Below are positions 1 to 9,298 of a stretch of DNA of 64,000 nt, one piece after another (the stretch's first letter is position 1; each line of letters starts with the position of its first letter). Position numbers and translations under genes: made by a program. The stretch comes from Escarpia spicata (lineage: Eukaryota > Annelida > Polychaeta > Sabellida > Siboglinidae): positions 47,269,052 to 47,333,051 of the forward strand of contig OZ023206.1 of assembly GCA_963995525.1 (NCBI GenBank), given 5' to 3'. Below the pieces are notes generated by a model. The model saw only the letters and a program-made list of their open reading frames with translations. It searched no databases and was not told where the DNA came from.

Positions 1-3000
1 CGCCCCGACTCGGGCTGGGTCGCCGAATTGGTGACGAACGCGACCTACTTTCTGAACGCCATCATAAATCATCCTATCGGTTGCGTTGACGGCGCTCGAC
101 CGGGTGGAGGCAGTCTTCGGCGTCAACGTGGTCGCCTATCGTCTGACGCGGGCCGACACCGCCGAGCTGGCCCGTCGATCGCTCGGCGCGCACCCCACGA
201 CCCTGAACGTCAACGTATGCGGCGCACACTATTCCTATATACGCGACGTCTCGATGTACACGAAAACGTACGTGTGCGGCAAGTGCGCCAACGCCCTGTG
301 GCCGACCCTATGGGAGTTGCGACGCCACGAGGCGACGTGCGACGGCGGCGCTCGCCACGTCTTCCCCGGCGGCCTCTACTATCCGGCGCCGTCCGTGTTC
401 CAGCAGCTGGAGGACGAAGGCGTCTGCGTGGACGACAGCCTGCGCTACTACCCGTTCAGGGCGACGTTCGACTTTGAGTGCTACTTCGTCGATACCGACC
501 TGCCGCCAGACACCGCCAAGTGCCGGTGGCTAGCCCGTCACGAGCTGCTCAGCGTGAGCATCGCGTCGAACGTGCCCGGCCAAGAGGCGGCGCAGTGTTT
601 CGTCACGACCGGCAATTCGGCCGACCTCGCGCGGCACCTGATTGCCGCCTTGGAGGCCACAAGCGAAGCGGCGTGCGCGGCTCTGCGTCCGCTGTACGAT
701 TCGACCTTCGACGCACTCGATGCGCTCGACGACGACTGGCGGCGCGCCGCTCCCACCGAAGACGCGGCCAAGTCGCCGTACAGCGCGCTCGCCAAACGCC
801 TGTGGACCTACCTTCGCCAGCTGCCCGTCCTCGGATTTAATTCGGGTAAGTACGACATGAACGTCGTCAAAAAGTACTTGGCCCCCCTTCTCATGACCTC
901 CGTCGATCAGCACACGTCGTCGGCGTTCACCATCAAGCGCCAGAACAACTATATGTGTCTGGCGACGTCGACGCTGAAATTCCTGGACATTACGAACTAC
1001 CTGGCCCCCGGCGTCAGCTACGACCGCTTTCTGAAGGCGTACGGCTGCGCGGTGACGAAGGGCTACTTCCCGTACGAGTACATCGACGTGGCGAAATTGA
1101 ATGATACCGAATTGCCGCCACGGGAAGCCTTCTACAGCCACCTGAAACAGGAAGGCATCTCCGCCGCGGCGTACGAGGTTTGCGTGGCGGCTTGGCGCGA
1201 CGAGGGCATGCCGACGATGCGCGACTTCCTCGTGTGGTATAATAATAGAGACGTGGTGCCGTTTCTCGAGGCAGTCGCCAAACAGTTCGCGTTCTATCGC
1301 GAGCGTCGCATCGACATGTTCAAGGACGCCATCAGTGTGCCCGGCCTGACGCTACTGTATCTGTTTAACGATCTGCCGGCCTCGATCACCTTTGCCCTCT
1401 TCAACGAGTCGAATAAGGACCTGCACCGTCTCCTGCAATCGCAGATCGTCGGCGGTCCCTCGATCATCTTCGCGCGTCATCACGAGGCGGCCGTGACCTT
1501 TCTACGACGCGACGAGGCACACCCCTGTCGCTCGGTCGTGGGCTTTGACGCGAACGCCCTCTATCTGTGGGCGATCACGCAAGAGATGCCGACGGGCTGA
1601 TACACGCGCCGCCGCGAGGAGATCGCGTTTCGGCCGGAGCGTGTGCACCGCTACGGTCGTATGGCCGTGCAGTGGTTGACGTGGGTTGCCGACCGGACGG
1701 GGGTGCGCATACGGCACCTGCTTAACGGACGCGAAAAGCGCATCGGCAAGTACCGCGTCGACGGCTGGTGTAGCGAAACGGGGACGGCCTACCAGTTCCA
1801 CGGCTGCTACTTCCACGGCTGTCCGTGCACGGGAAAGCCGACGAACGCCGTCAACGGAAGACCAATGATCGAGCTGTACGAGGCGACGCGCGCCGTGACG
1901 ACCTACCTGCGCCGTTTCGTCACCGTCGTCGAAATGTGGGAGTGCCAGTGGCGCGCCGTGCGGCCCCCGTTGACGCCTGCGCCGCCCGACGAATCTCGGT
2001 GGCGGCCCGTCACCCCTACGCGCTCGACGATCTTGGAGGGTGTACGCGACGGCACTCTGTTCGGCCTGGTCGAGTGCGACATCGCCGTGCCGGCCGCGCT
2101 GCGCGCCACCTTCGCCGAGATGCAGCCCATCTTTAAGAACGTCTGCATCGATCGCGACTCTCTCAGCCCCTTCATGCGACGCTACGCGGAAGCGCACGAC
2201 CTCCTGACCCGACCTCAGCGAACCCTCGTGGGTAGTTTTTTCGGTACGAAAATTCTACTCGCGACGCCGCTACTGCGGTGGTATCTGGCGCACGGCCTCG
2301 TCGTCGACCGCATCTATCAGGTGATCGAATACGCGCCGATTGCGTGCTTTCGTCGCTTCGGCGACGCGGTGTCCAACGCGCGCCGCGAGGGCGACGCCGA
2401 CCCCGATAAGTCCATCATCGCCGACACGTTTAAGCTGCTCGGGAACAGCTCGTACGGGAAGACGATTACGCGCGTCGATCTCCACCGGGACATCAAATAC
2501 TGCACTACGGTCGGCGCCAGCCGCCTCGTCAACGATCGTCGCTTCCGTCAGCTCGACGTCGTCGTACCCGACGCCCTCTACGAGGTGTCGCTGAACAAGC
2601 GCACCGTCCGCTACGCGCTGCCCGTCCAGATCGGCTACTTCGTCTATCAGTACGCGAAACTGAGGATGCTGGAGTTTTATTACGACTTCGTCGCCGTCTA
2701 CATCCAGCGTCCTCTGTTCGAGTACTGCGCAATGGACACCGACTCAGCCTACATAGCGCTCGCTGGCCGCGACGTCGACGAGCTGGTGACGCCGGCCCTG
2801 CGCGAGCGCTACTTTCGTCAACGCGGCGCCTGGTTTCCGGCCGAGTGCTGCGACGCGCACGCGGACGCGGACGCGTACGTGCAATGCCGTCTCGCCGGAC
2901 GCGCGTGGGAAGCGCCGCCCCTCTGTTGCGCGCAACGACGCCGCTTCGACAAGCGCACGCCGGGCTTCTTCAAAGAAGAGTGGTCCGGCGACGGCATCGT

Positions 3001-3271
3001 TCCGCTTTGCAGCAAGACGTACTATTGTTTCGGCGCCACCGACAAGTACAGCACGAAGGGTCTGAGCAAGCGGCAGAACGACGCCATCGACAAGGACGCC
3101 TTCCTGGCCGTGCTGCGCGACCAGCGGAGCGGCTTCGGTTGGAACCGCGGCTTTCAAGTGAAAGACTCGTCCGTGCTGACGTACGTTCAAGAGCGCGCGG
3201 CGCTGAGCTACTTTTACGCTAAGCGCCGCGTGCTCAAAGACGGCGTCACCACGGCGCCGATACGCGTATAG
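1..3271 (+). pseudogene. Polinton/adintovirus protein-primed DNA polymerase B, 5'-truncated by the window and broken
   Basis: Family-B, protein-primed type DNA polymerase that would replicate the Polinton genome. Seen motifs: ExoI with FDFE (Asp codon at 470-472), ExoII with GFNSGKYD near 830-860, ExoIII with YNNRDV near 1240-1255, motif A with DANALYLW near 1549-1570, motif B with KLLGNSSYG at about 2432-2458, and motif C with MDTDS at 2732-2746. Between motifs A and B lies a segment with FHGCYFHGC (about 1795-1821), resembling the Vsr/restriction-endonuclease-like insertion described in Polinton polymerases (inference). Two lesions are visible. An in-frame TGA at 1598-1600, just after motif A, is followed by continued homology in the same frame. 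A probable frameshift lies near 78-95: frame 1 is polymerase-like up to about 80, while the main frame is closed by stops at 32, 53 and 65. The N terminus lies left of the window. The gene is convergent with the protease. Confidence 0.93.
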
Positions 3272-3476
3272 TAGGAGGGCCGGCCCCCGCGCCTTATAGG
3301 CGCCCCCCTAGGGGTAGGGGCCCTAGCTAGGGACTGGGCGCCGCCTATAAGGCGGCGGAGGAGGATGTACTAATAAAATATGTATACACACACACCATGT
3401 ACGTTTTCATCGTTTTTTTATTTATTAGTGCGAATACAGTGTAAGCGGAAAGCGACAATAATAATAATAATAATGT
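3272..3476. terminator. Convergent 3' region with inverted repeats and back-to-back poly(A) signals
   Basis: This spacer separates the rightward polymerase from the leftward capsid/protease block. An AATAAA on the + strand at 3372-3377 suits the polymerase transcript. TTTATT at 3421-3426 reads AATAAA on the - strand and suits the protease transcript. Imperfect inverted repeats of GCGCCTTATAGGCGCC type occur at 3289-3304 and 3337-3357. Role in 3'-end formation is inferred from position and motif. Confidence 0.5.
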
Positions 3477-3926
3477 TCAAGGCTTTAGCCAGTCGAATAC
3501 GAGACAGTCGTTGTTCACCCTATCGGGTCCGAATAGGGCCTGGAAGCCCTCGAGCGGCATGCCGCGGCATCGCAATAGCAGGTAGGCGACGCAATATTGT
3601 CCGCACACGTTAGATACGACGCTCTGCAGTCGCTTGTCGTTGTGCGTCCACGAGGCGCCGCAGTTGCGGCGCAGGAAGGCGCGAAAGTCGTCGTGCAGAG
3701 GCGGCAGGCCGTACGAATCGAAGTAGTCGCCGCGGCCGTCGACGTCGACGTAGAGCGCCACCCAGTGCGCCCCCGGTTCGCCGCCGTCGTCGGTGTTGCA
3801 CACGAATGCCGCCGGAAGCTCGGTGAGTCGCCTTTTCGGTAGGCCGTCTCGCGGCGTGACGCCGTCGACGACTCTCCTAGAGTACGGGTCGATTCGTAGG
3901 CGGCGCATCAGTTGAAACGTGTCCAT
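3477..3926 (-). CDS. Adenovirus-type cysteine protease (adenain-like), Polinton PRO
   Basis: A 149-residue maturation protease that would cleave capsid and core precursors inside assembling particles. The triad of the adenain/Ulp1-like C5/C48 fold is visible: His54 in GAHWVALYVD, Asp70 in GDYFDSYG, and Cys112 in VCGQYCVAYLL with the oxyanion Gln110. Length is short compared with adenovirus adenain (about 200 residues) but usual for Polintons. The start ATG (3924-3926) lies one base downstream of the major capsid stop, so the two probably share a transcript or are tightly coupled. The frame is intact. The family is clear; activity is untested. Confidence 0.93.
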   Translation of the reverse strand: MDTFQLMRRLRIDPYSRRVVDGVTPRDGLPKRRLTELPAAFVCNTDDGGEPGAHWVALYVDVDGRGDYFDSYGLPPLHDDFRAFLRRNCGASWTHNDKRLQSVVSNVCGQYCVAYLLLRCRGMPLEGFQALFGPDRVNNDCLVFDWLKP

Positions 3927-3927
3927 G

Positions 3928-5235
3928 CTACAACGATTCGAGCACGACGTTCCGGCTCATGTCGACCTCCACCACCCCCTCGAATTCGGCGTGCACGATG
4001 ACGTTCACCGGTCGGGGTAGTGGGGCAGCGAAGTGTATTTCGGCACGCAGCGCCCCCTTACGCACGAGGTTAAAGTGGTCCCCGTCGCAGCAGTCGGGCG
4101 TCAGATCGAAACCGAAGATGGTGTAGCCGCCGCCGAAGTCGTAGCGCGTCAGGTCGTTTCCCTCGTCCTCGTACCCTTTTCCCGTCGCCGCGAAGAGGTT
4201 CATGTAGCTTCGTATGTAGTGCCGATGCGCAAAGTTCGGCTGCAGTGGTTTGCTCGGTATCTGGCGACCGTCGGCGTAGAGCGCCACGAAGTTTATGTCG
4301 TTGTGTTTCGCGTTGAACGGGTTTTTAACGTACGTCCCGTTAAAGGCGTCGTTGTCTATCAGGAACAAGAACACGCGTTTCGGGAGGACGCCCAGGTAGA
4401 CGATCTCGTGCGTGTGAGACATCTTCCCCTGCGGTATCGAGAACACCTTGGTGTCGACTCGACGTATTGGGTACTTGACCGTCCCGCGCTCCAACGCTTT
4501 AATGTGGGCGAGCTGGACGGTCGGGTTCACCTTAGCTTTTCGCACTTGCAGGTAGGTCTCCAACAGCACGATTTTCCACCCCGGGTCGGCTGCGTCGCCG
4601 ATGAGCGCGAAGGCGTCCTTCGCGCGCACCAGTCGCATCTTCATGTCGACGCCGGCCACCAGGTACCGGTTTGGCATGAACATGTCGACGTGTAGGCGTC
4701 CCATCATCTCCACCTCGTTGCTGTTCGCCGTGAGGCGGCTCCGCGCCGCGTACCCGCCGTTCCCCCCGCCGTCGGTCGTCTCCATATGGCCGGCGGTATC
4801 TTTGTACCACAGGGCCCCCTGGAGCTGCGTCTCTTTCGCATCCTTGTCGTAGCTCAGCAGCGTTTCGAGGTACGCCCGATACGGGTACGTATTGGTCGAC
4901 GGCGTTACGAGCGTTCCATTCAGCGATACGTCGACTTGGCTGAACATCGAATGGAGAAAATTATTGACCGGCGCCACGACGGAATCGTTCGCGAGATCGG
5001 TGCCGTCTCCCTTGACCAGTTTGAATCGGACGTACAGTCTAACGCTCGACAGGTCCACGTAGTCGTCGCCCGAACCCGGGACGAGAAATTCGATAGGCCC
5101 GCCGGCGTCGAGAGACGTCAGCGGCTGGTAGTCGACCCACTGACCGCTCACGATGCTCGTCTGCGTCATCGGCATGTCGAACAGGTCCAGTTCGGTCTTG
5201 ATGCCCTCGCACGATTGCCGATGCACGAACGCCAT
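3928..5235 (-). CDS. Major capsid protein (double jelly-roll hexon-like), Polinton MCP
   Basis: A 435-residue protein matching the Polinton/adintovirus major capsid family, whose double jelly-roll subunits form the hexon-like trimers of the icosahedral shell. Supporting features are the N-terminal segment with LDLFDMP and TSIVSGQWVDYQPLTS, the region FLHSMFSQVDVSLNGTLV (around residues 90-110), and the NTYPYRAYLETLLSYD stretch just after it, all characteristic of this family. The ATG is at 5233-5235. It lies between the pX-like gene (14 bp upstream) and the protease (1 bp downstream). The frame is open throughout, with no premature stop, unlike the polymerase and integrase of the same element. 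Confidence 0.92.
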   Translation of the reverse strand: MAFVHRQSCEGIKTELDLFDMPMTQTSIVSGQWVDYQPLTSLDAGGPIEFLVPGSGDDYVDLSSVRLYVRFKLVKGDGTDLANDSVVAPVNNFLHSMFSQVDVSLNGTLVTPSTNTYPYRAYLETLLSYDKDAKETQLQGALWYKDTAGHMETTDGGGNGGYAARSRLTANSNEVEMMGRLHVDMFMPNRYLVAGVDMKMRLVRAKDAFALIGDAADPGWKIVLLETYLQVRKAKVNPTVQLAHIKALERGTVKYPIRRVDTKVFSIPQGKMSHTHEIVYLGVLPKRVFLFLIDNDAFNGTYVKNPFNAKHNDINFVALYADGRQIPSKPLQPNFAHRHYIRSYMNLFAATGKGYEDEGNDLTRYDFGGGYTIFGFDLTPDCCDGDHFNLVRKGALRAEIHFAAPLPRPVNVIVHAEFEGVVEVDMSRNVVLESL

Positions 5236-5249
5236 TTTTTGTGTGTTTC

Positions 5250-5669
5250 CTAACGACTGAATATATCGCTCGGCGGTGACGTCCGTTTCGGGCGGCGCCC
5301 CTTCTTCTTACTGGCCGTTGCCGCCTTACCCGGTGGTTTTATTCGGCGGCGGCGTTTTTTCGGCGGCGGCGGCGGTTTATTCAGTAGGCCGTCGAGTAGG
5401 TCGGCGCCGGCCTCTTTCGCGCGCCTTTTTACCGCCTGTTTCAGATTCTGGCCGGCGACGACGTCCCGCGCCGTACGTATGCCCTTGTTAAGGAAGCGCT
5501 TCCCCAGCGCCACGGCGCCCCTCTTAATAAGCGGCATGGCGCTTCGAAACAGGCTGCCGAAGAGGTTGCCCAGACCGTGACCCCGCTGGCCTCGGCCACC
5601 GACGAAAACGGGTAGCGCGCCGCCGACCTGACGAAGGTAGTAGTCGTCGTACGCGTTGCGCGCCGTCAT
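5250..5669 (-). CDS. Small basic pX/pVI-like virion protein of Polintons
   Basis: A 139-residue protein; the first ATG is at 5667-5669 (a longer open frame begins only with non-ATG codons). The N-terminal part contains YDDYYLRQVGGALPVFVGG and GHGLGNLFGSLFRSAMPLIK, a glycine-rich amphipathic segment typical of the adenovirus pX/pVI-like proteins found next to the capsid genes of Polintons and adintoviruses. The C-terminal half is strongly basic (proline-lysine-arginine tracts near residues 100-130), fitting DNA or core binding. GG-containing sites could be substrates for the adjacent protease (inference). It is flanked closely by minor and major capsid genes. Confidence 0.75.
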   Translation of the reverse strand: MTARNAYDDYYLRQVGGALPVFVGGRGQRGHGLGNLFGSLFRSAMPLIKRGAVALGKRFLNKGIRTARDVVAGQNLKQAVKRRAKEAGADLLDGLLNKPPPPPKKRRRRIKPPGKAATASKKKGRRPKRTSPPSDIFSR

Positions 5670-5671
5670 CG

Positions 5672-6520
5672 TCAAAACAGTTTAGATTTGCAGCGTCTGA
5701 TGTGAAGCGTCGTCACGAGTTTTCCCCCCTCGAATGGTATCGGTTGACCGAAGTCGTCCCTTATATCGATCTCGACCGTCTCGAATTGGCGCCTCAGGAG
5801 GGGCACGTATTGAATGCGGTCGAACGAGTTCGCAATAGTGGCCCCGTTCAGCCCGAAGATGGCGACGGGTCGAAGGAGCGGGGCAAACGTGTCGCCGACG
5901 ATGCGCGTCTCCACGATATCGGTGTACACGTACAGCGTGTCGATACCCGCGTTCAGGTCCACCGTATGCGCGCCCTCGTGCTCGTAGGAGTAGGTGGCGT
6001 TTCCGCTGTCGGCCATCGGTCCCAAGATTGGGCTCGTGATAACGGCCGATTCGAAACCTAGCACGTTCTTCAGTCGGCTATCGGGCGGCAAGCGAAATTC
6101 GACACCCTGCGATAGATGTAGCATCATCCGGTTGGTGATGGTGCTGTACGTCAGGCGTGCCTTGACAGTGTCGGTGCTCAGTTTCACTAGTTCCTCGTTG
6201 AGCTCTCGCGTCAGCTCGTAAGCGCTGTTGTAAAACCCGTAAGGAATTTGCCCCTGTCGGAAAACTGGCTCACCGCCAAAGTTAAACAGTGTATTTGGCG
6301 ACGCCGTCCTGCAGAACAGATGAAAGTACGAGTCCGCGACCCTCACGTTGTACCACGTGTGCGGGTACTGTATATTTACCATACCGCACTCCCATTGGCC
6401 CGACAGGTCGATGCGCCGCGGCAGCTTCGTGGTGTAGTGAGTCAACGTGTTTTCGGGGTGCTCTTTCATGGACGCGTTGCTCGGCAGTACCAGGTAAAAG
6501 TCAGACGACGCCATCATCAT
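5672..6520 (-). CDS. Minor capsid protein (penton-like single jelly roll), Polinton mCP
   Basis: A 282-residue protein of the Polinton minor capsid (penton-base-like) family, which fills vertices of the virion. Near the N terminus it has SDFYLVLPSNASM, then LPRRIDLSGQWECGMVNIQYP, the signature block of this family. Three tandem ATGs open the frame (6512-6520); the most upstream is used here. Its start overlaps the stop of the upstream membrane-protein gene by four bases (ATGA-type overlap), and its stop is two bases from the pX-like ATG, so the block is very compact. Frame intact. Confidence 0.9.
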   Translation of the reverse strand: MMMASSDFYLVLPSNASMKEHPENTLTHYTTKLPRRIDLSGQWECGMVNIQYPHTWYNVRVADSYFHLFCRTASPNTLFNFGGEPVFRQGQIPYGFYNSAYELTRELNEELVKLSTDTVKARLTYSTITNRMMLHLSQGVEFRLPPDSRLKNVLGFESAVITSPILGPMADSGNATYSYEHEGAHTVDLNAGIDTLYVYTDIVETRIVGDTFAPLLRPVAIFGLNGATIANSFDRIQYVPLLRRQFETVEIDIRDDFGQPIPFEGGKLVTTLHIRRCKSKLF

Positions 6521-6858
6521 ATAGACGGACTCGGGAGCAGGTAGCCGAGACAGCTACTCAGCAGGGCCGTCCACAGGTTGGAGTCGCCCTGACCTCTCGA
6601 CAGATTGTATATACTCACGATGATGACCGAGTACAGGATGACGACCTGGCATATGAAGATGATCTCGGATTTAGGGCAGTCGCTCCCGAAGAAATGCCAT
6701 GGAACGTGTTCGTGGACGGAGGGGGTGATAGGCGCGGACGCGTCGACGGAGTCCGCGCCGGCGTCGATCGCGAAGGCGCTTGACTCGTTTTCGTCGGCTT
6801 CCCCGGGTGTAGGCCGCCCGCTTGTAGGCGTCTCGTTGGATGTCGCCCCGTCGGTCAT
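6517..6858 (-). CDS. Small hydrophobic membrane protein upstream of the minor capsid gene
   Basis: A 113-residue frame starting at the first ATG (6856-6858). The N-terminal half is hydrophilic and rich in Ser, Thr, Glu and Pro. The C-terminal half has a clear transmembrane segment (IIFICQVVILYSVIIVSIYN) and a second hydrophobic stretch ending LSSCLGYLLPSPS. A conserved-looking short membrane protein at this place next to the penton-like gene recurs in Polinton-type elements; its function is unknown. A TATA-like box (6896-6905) lies about 40 bases upstream of the ATG. Confidence 0.62.
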   Translation of the reverse strand: MTDGATSNETPTSGRPTPGEADENESSAFAIDAGADSVDASAPITPSVHEHVPWHFFGSDCPKSEIIFICQVVILYSVIIVSIYNLSRGQGDSNLWTALLSSCLGYLLPSPSI

Positions 6859-6892
6859 CGTTGCGCCACTGCGGTCTCTCAATGCAGCAGGG

Positions 6893-6907
6893 GCCCTTAT
6901 AAAAGAA
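6893..6907 (-). promoter_or_regulatory. TATA-like box for the membrane protein/minor capsid transcript
   Basis: On the - strand this reads TTTTATAAGGG, about 40 bases upstream of the ATG at 6858, in otherwise GC-rich sequence. The position is right for a core TATA element of a short-leader transcript; there is no experimental support. Confidence 0.45.
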
Positions 6908-6999
6908 CGAAAAACCGTTGCATAGGCCCGCCTCTTGTAGGCGCCAGCACCCCATATGGCGCGTCCACATGATGACTGTCCGGCGACGCCACGGCCGCC

Positions 7000-8050
7000 C
7001 TACCCTTTATAGTCCACGAGCGCCCCGGCGTCGATCCAGCTGTTGAACGAGGCCGGATAGCCGCTCCATTTCACGAGCACTTCAGTGCCCCCCTTACGGC
7101 GCCGTAGAACGTCCTCCACGCGATACAGTTTGTCCTTCGGGACGATCACGCGTTGTACTTCCTCCTCGTAGAAGGTGCCCTCTACCGGCGTTCCGGCGTC
7201 GTCCTCCAGCCGATACACGGGCGGCTCGGACGGATGCGCCTCTACGATGGTGAAGAGCTCTTCGCTCCAGTTAGGCATGTACCCTTTTCTGAACCGACCC
7301 TTCACCTTGCTGATGCGCACGCGGTCTCCCTCTCGCAGTTTCGGTTTACCACCGCCGGAGGCGCCCCCGTACAGTCGTTGCCATATGGTAGGCGTTGTTG
7401 TACGATCGTACGAGATGCGGCAACGCCTCTACGTGTCGCAGCGTCTGATGTTTCGTAAAATAGCGCCACATGCGCGTCTTCAGCGTCCTATTGAAGCGTT
7501 CCACGACGCTCGCCTTAGTCTCCTCGTTATGCGTCACGAAATGACGAACGCCGTGGCTCCTCAAGAGTTTCTGTAGGGGGGCGTTGAGAAACTCCATCCC
7601 CTTGTCCGTATGCAGGGCGTGCGGCGGTCGTTCCGCCTGCAACAGGGTCTCGAAGGCCGCGACGAGAGACGGCCCCGACTTACTCTTCAACGGGACGCAC
7701 CACGCCCGCTTCGAGAAGACGTCGATAACCGTCAATAGAAACGTTATGCCGTCACTGAATTTTTTCAGTGTAGCGACGTCGACCAAATCGGCTTGCCACT
7801 GCTGGTTTCGATCACCGACGATAACGCAGCGTCGTTTGAACTTTCGTTTAACCGGTTTGTGCAGGGTGTACGTATCTTGGGCCGCAAGCCACCGCTCGAC
7901 GACCGGTTTGCGTGCTGCGACCCCCCTATACAATGCGTCGACGCCGCCATAACTGCCCGACTGTTTCGGGTCGTAATAGGCGCGCCTCAGAAGAGAATCG
8001 TCTCGTTGACGACGCTTTCGTTTAGCGCCACGAGTCCACCCGGACACCAT
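7000..8050 (-). pseudogene. Polinton integrase (retroviral-type DDE) with C-terminal chromodomain, frameshifted
   Basis: The element's integrase would insert linear element DNA into the host genome. From the ATG at 8050, the catalytic core shows D88 (WQADLVD), D149 (LHTDKGMEF) and E184 (KASVVERFNR), an intact DD35E-type triad. A downstream segment in another frame (7000 to about 7390) continues with REGDRVRISKVKGRF and PNWSEELFTI, then a chromodomain (YRVEDVLRRRKG, LVKWSGYP, NSWID). The frame change occurs near 7375-7395, after SYNNAYHMA. The residues normally found between that motif and the WxxLYG motif look missing, so a small deletion probably accompanied the shift. As it stands the core would lack its SH3-like and chromodomain tail. 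Confidence 0.88.
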
Positions 8051-8151
8051 GACAACGTTGATAAACAATCACGATTGACGCACGCCAATATGCCGACGTA
8101 GACAAGGACAAGCACTGTGGCGGCTACGACGACGATCACCGACCTTCGCAT
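7987..8151 (-). CDS. Candidate 54-residue single-pass membrane protein
   Basis: The first ATG (8149-8151) is eight bases after the stop of the upstream gene, and the frame overlaps the 5' end of the integrase by about 60 bases. The product starts with a basic MRR, followed by a long hydrophobic segment (VIVVVAATVLVLVYVGILA), then a short tail with three cysteines and two NxS/T sequons (NES, NET). That architecture fits a small envelope or viroporin-like protein, but no family is recognised and the overlap with integrase calls for caution. Confidence 0.45.
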   Translation of the reverse strand: MRRSVIVVVAATVLVLVYVGILACVNRDCLSTLSWCPGGLVALNESVVNETILF

Positions 8152-8159
8152 TGCTGATC

Positions 8160-8891
8160 TTAAGACGACGTCTCCCACTCTGGCGCTTCGCTACGGCGTT
8201 TTTTAACGGCGGTCCGCCTGTGTTGCTGCGTCCACGTCTTGCCGAGCCGAATGGGCTTAGCCGGCGTCGACGCCGTCTCTTCTACCCGTTTCGACTGCTG
8301 CATGGCCTTCCGATACCGGGGGTTACCGACGAACTCCATAGGAACATTCAGTCCCCTCATACGCTCCCCGAACGTTTGCCACCCTACAGGAGGGGCCATC
8401 ATCTTTCGTGTTCGCATAAGGTCGTTCACGAGGTCGACCATGTTGCTCCCCTTAACCGTTCGACCGTCGTACACGAACTCGCCGCGGTCGTTCCATCGAC
8501 ACAGCGGATCGGATTTCATTTTTGCAATAATTCGGCCGGCTTTCGCTTTCAGGGTTTTCGGCACGCTGTCCACTATTTCGCGCTCTATGGCGTCCGAGGG
8601 CGGCGCCGTCGTTGTCGCCTCTGCCGCCGGCGTCGACTCGCTCACCACCGACACGCGTACTGGCTGCGCCGCTCGGGCCGCCTCTAGCGCGTTGTAGCGG
8701 CCCAACAGCTGATTGTACGACACCGCCTTATCGTGATCCGATAAATCCGATCGTTCTAGAACGTTTTTCATGTCACTGTCCAGGCTACTCATCGCACGCG
8801 ACCGGGTCGTGCTCGGCGGTTGGTCGATGAGCGGCAGTAGGCTCTCCACCAATCGCGGATCGACCAACGCCATCTTCTTTGCGTGCTGCAT
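8160..8891 (-). CDS. Conserved Polinton protein of unknown function (VDPRL...GW family)
   Basis: A 243-residue hydrophilic protein. The N-terminal part has MALVDPRLVESL, then a helical region (MKNVLERSDLSDHDKAVSYN), a low-complexity Ala/Thr/Pro linker, and a C-terminal domain with MVDLVNDLMRTRKMM, PPVGWQTFGERMRGLNVP and FVGNPRYR, ending in a basic tail. I recall similar uncharacterised proteins in invertebrate Polinton-like elements, but no biochemical role is known to me. The basic tail and position among morphogenesis genes suggest a virion or DNA-binding role (inference). ATG at 8889-8891, four bases downstream of the next gene's stop. Frame intact. Confidence 0.65.
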   Translation of the reverse strand: MQHAKKMALVDPRLVESLLPLIDQPPSTTRSRAMSSLDSDMKNVLERSDLSDHDKAVSYNQLLGRYNALEAARAAQPVRVSVVSESTPAAEATTTAPPSDAIEREIVDSVPKTLKAKAGRIIAKMKSDPLCRWNDRGEFVYDGRTVKGSNMVDLVNDLMRTRKMMAPPVGWQTFGERMRGLNVPMEFVGNPRYRKAMQQSKRVEETASTPAKPIRLGKTWTQQHRRTAVKKRRSEAPEWETSS

Positions 8892-8895
8892 CCTC

Positions 8896-9252
8896 TCACT
8901 TTTTCCCGCCGAAAGTCTGTCTGAGCAGGGGCAGTAAAACGGTGCTTGCTAAAGGTGCCAGCAGGGCCGTCAGAAAGGCGCCCGACCCCGTTTGCAGAAT
9001 GGCCCATTTCTGTTTGACGGGCACCTTTTTGTTCACCAGCTTACGCAAATGATTCTTGTATTTTGCCAGTACTTTTTTCTGCTTCGCCGATATTTTCACG
9101 TTCCCAATAAGAATGTTGTAGGCGCAATCGCACAGACTACACACGAGGTCGGCGTCGGCGTGGGCGATTACGGCCTTTCGCAGTGCGACGTTCTTCTTAG
9201 TACGGCTCAGCAGCTGCAACGCCAGGACATGCCTCTTCACACGGTCCGTCAT
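8896..9252 (-). CDS. Small basic conserved Polinton protein (CDCAYNILIGNV family), function unknown
   Basis: A 118-residue protein, ATG at 9250-9252. It has a helical, Lys-rich N-terminal region with LRKAVIAHADADLVCSLC, a motif CAYNILIGNV, a basic middle (SAKQKKVLAKYKNHLRKL), and a hydrophobic C-terminal segment (GAFLTALLAPLASTVLLPLL) ending GGKK. The pattern recurs in Polinton/adintovirus-like sequences as a short uncharacterised protein. The hydrophobic tail could be membrane-active or an assembly element. A TATA-like GATAAAAGG at 9289-9297 (- strand) overlaps the stop codon of the upstream ATPase gene. Confidence 0.65.
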   Translation of the reverse strand: MTDRVKRHVLALQLLSRTKKNVALRKAVIAHADADLVCSLCDCAYNILIGNVKISAKQKKVLAKYKNHLRKLVNKKVPVKQKWAILQTGSGAFLTALLAPLASTVLLPLLRQTFGGKK

Positions 9253-9288
9253 CCTTAAAGCGAATGACGCGCCCCGTGACGGCGCCCT

Positions 9289-9298
9289 CCTTTTATCG
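9289..9298 (-). promoter_or_regulatory. TATA-like box overlapping the ATPase stop codon
   Basis: The - strand reads CGATAAAAGG, about 40 bases upstream of the ATG at 9252, and contains the TAA stop (9293-9295) of the preceding ATPase gene. Promoter role is inferred from spacing; the same layout recurs upstream of the ATPase gene. Confidence 0.4.

Noticed and set aside
530..1141. Antisense open frame within the polymerase gene
   Set aside because: A shadow caused by high GC and few stops; the sense frame carries the exonuclease motifs.
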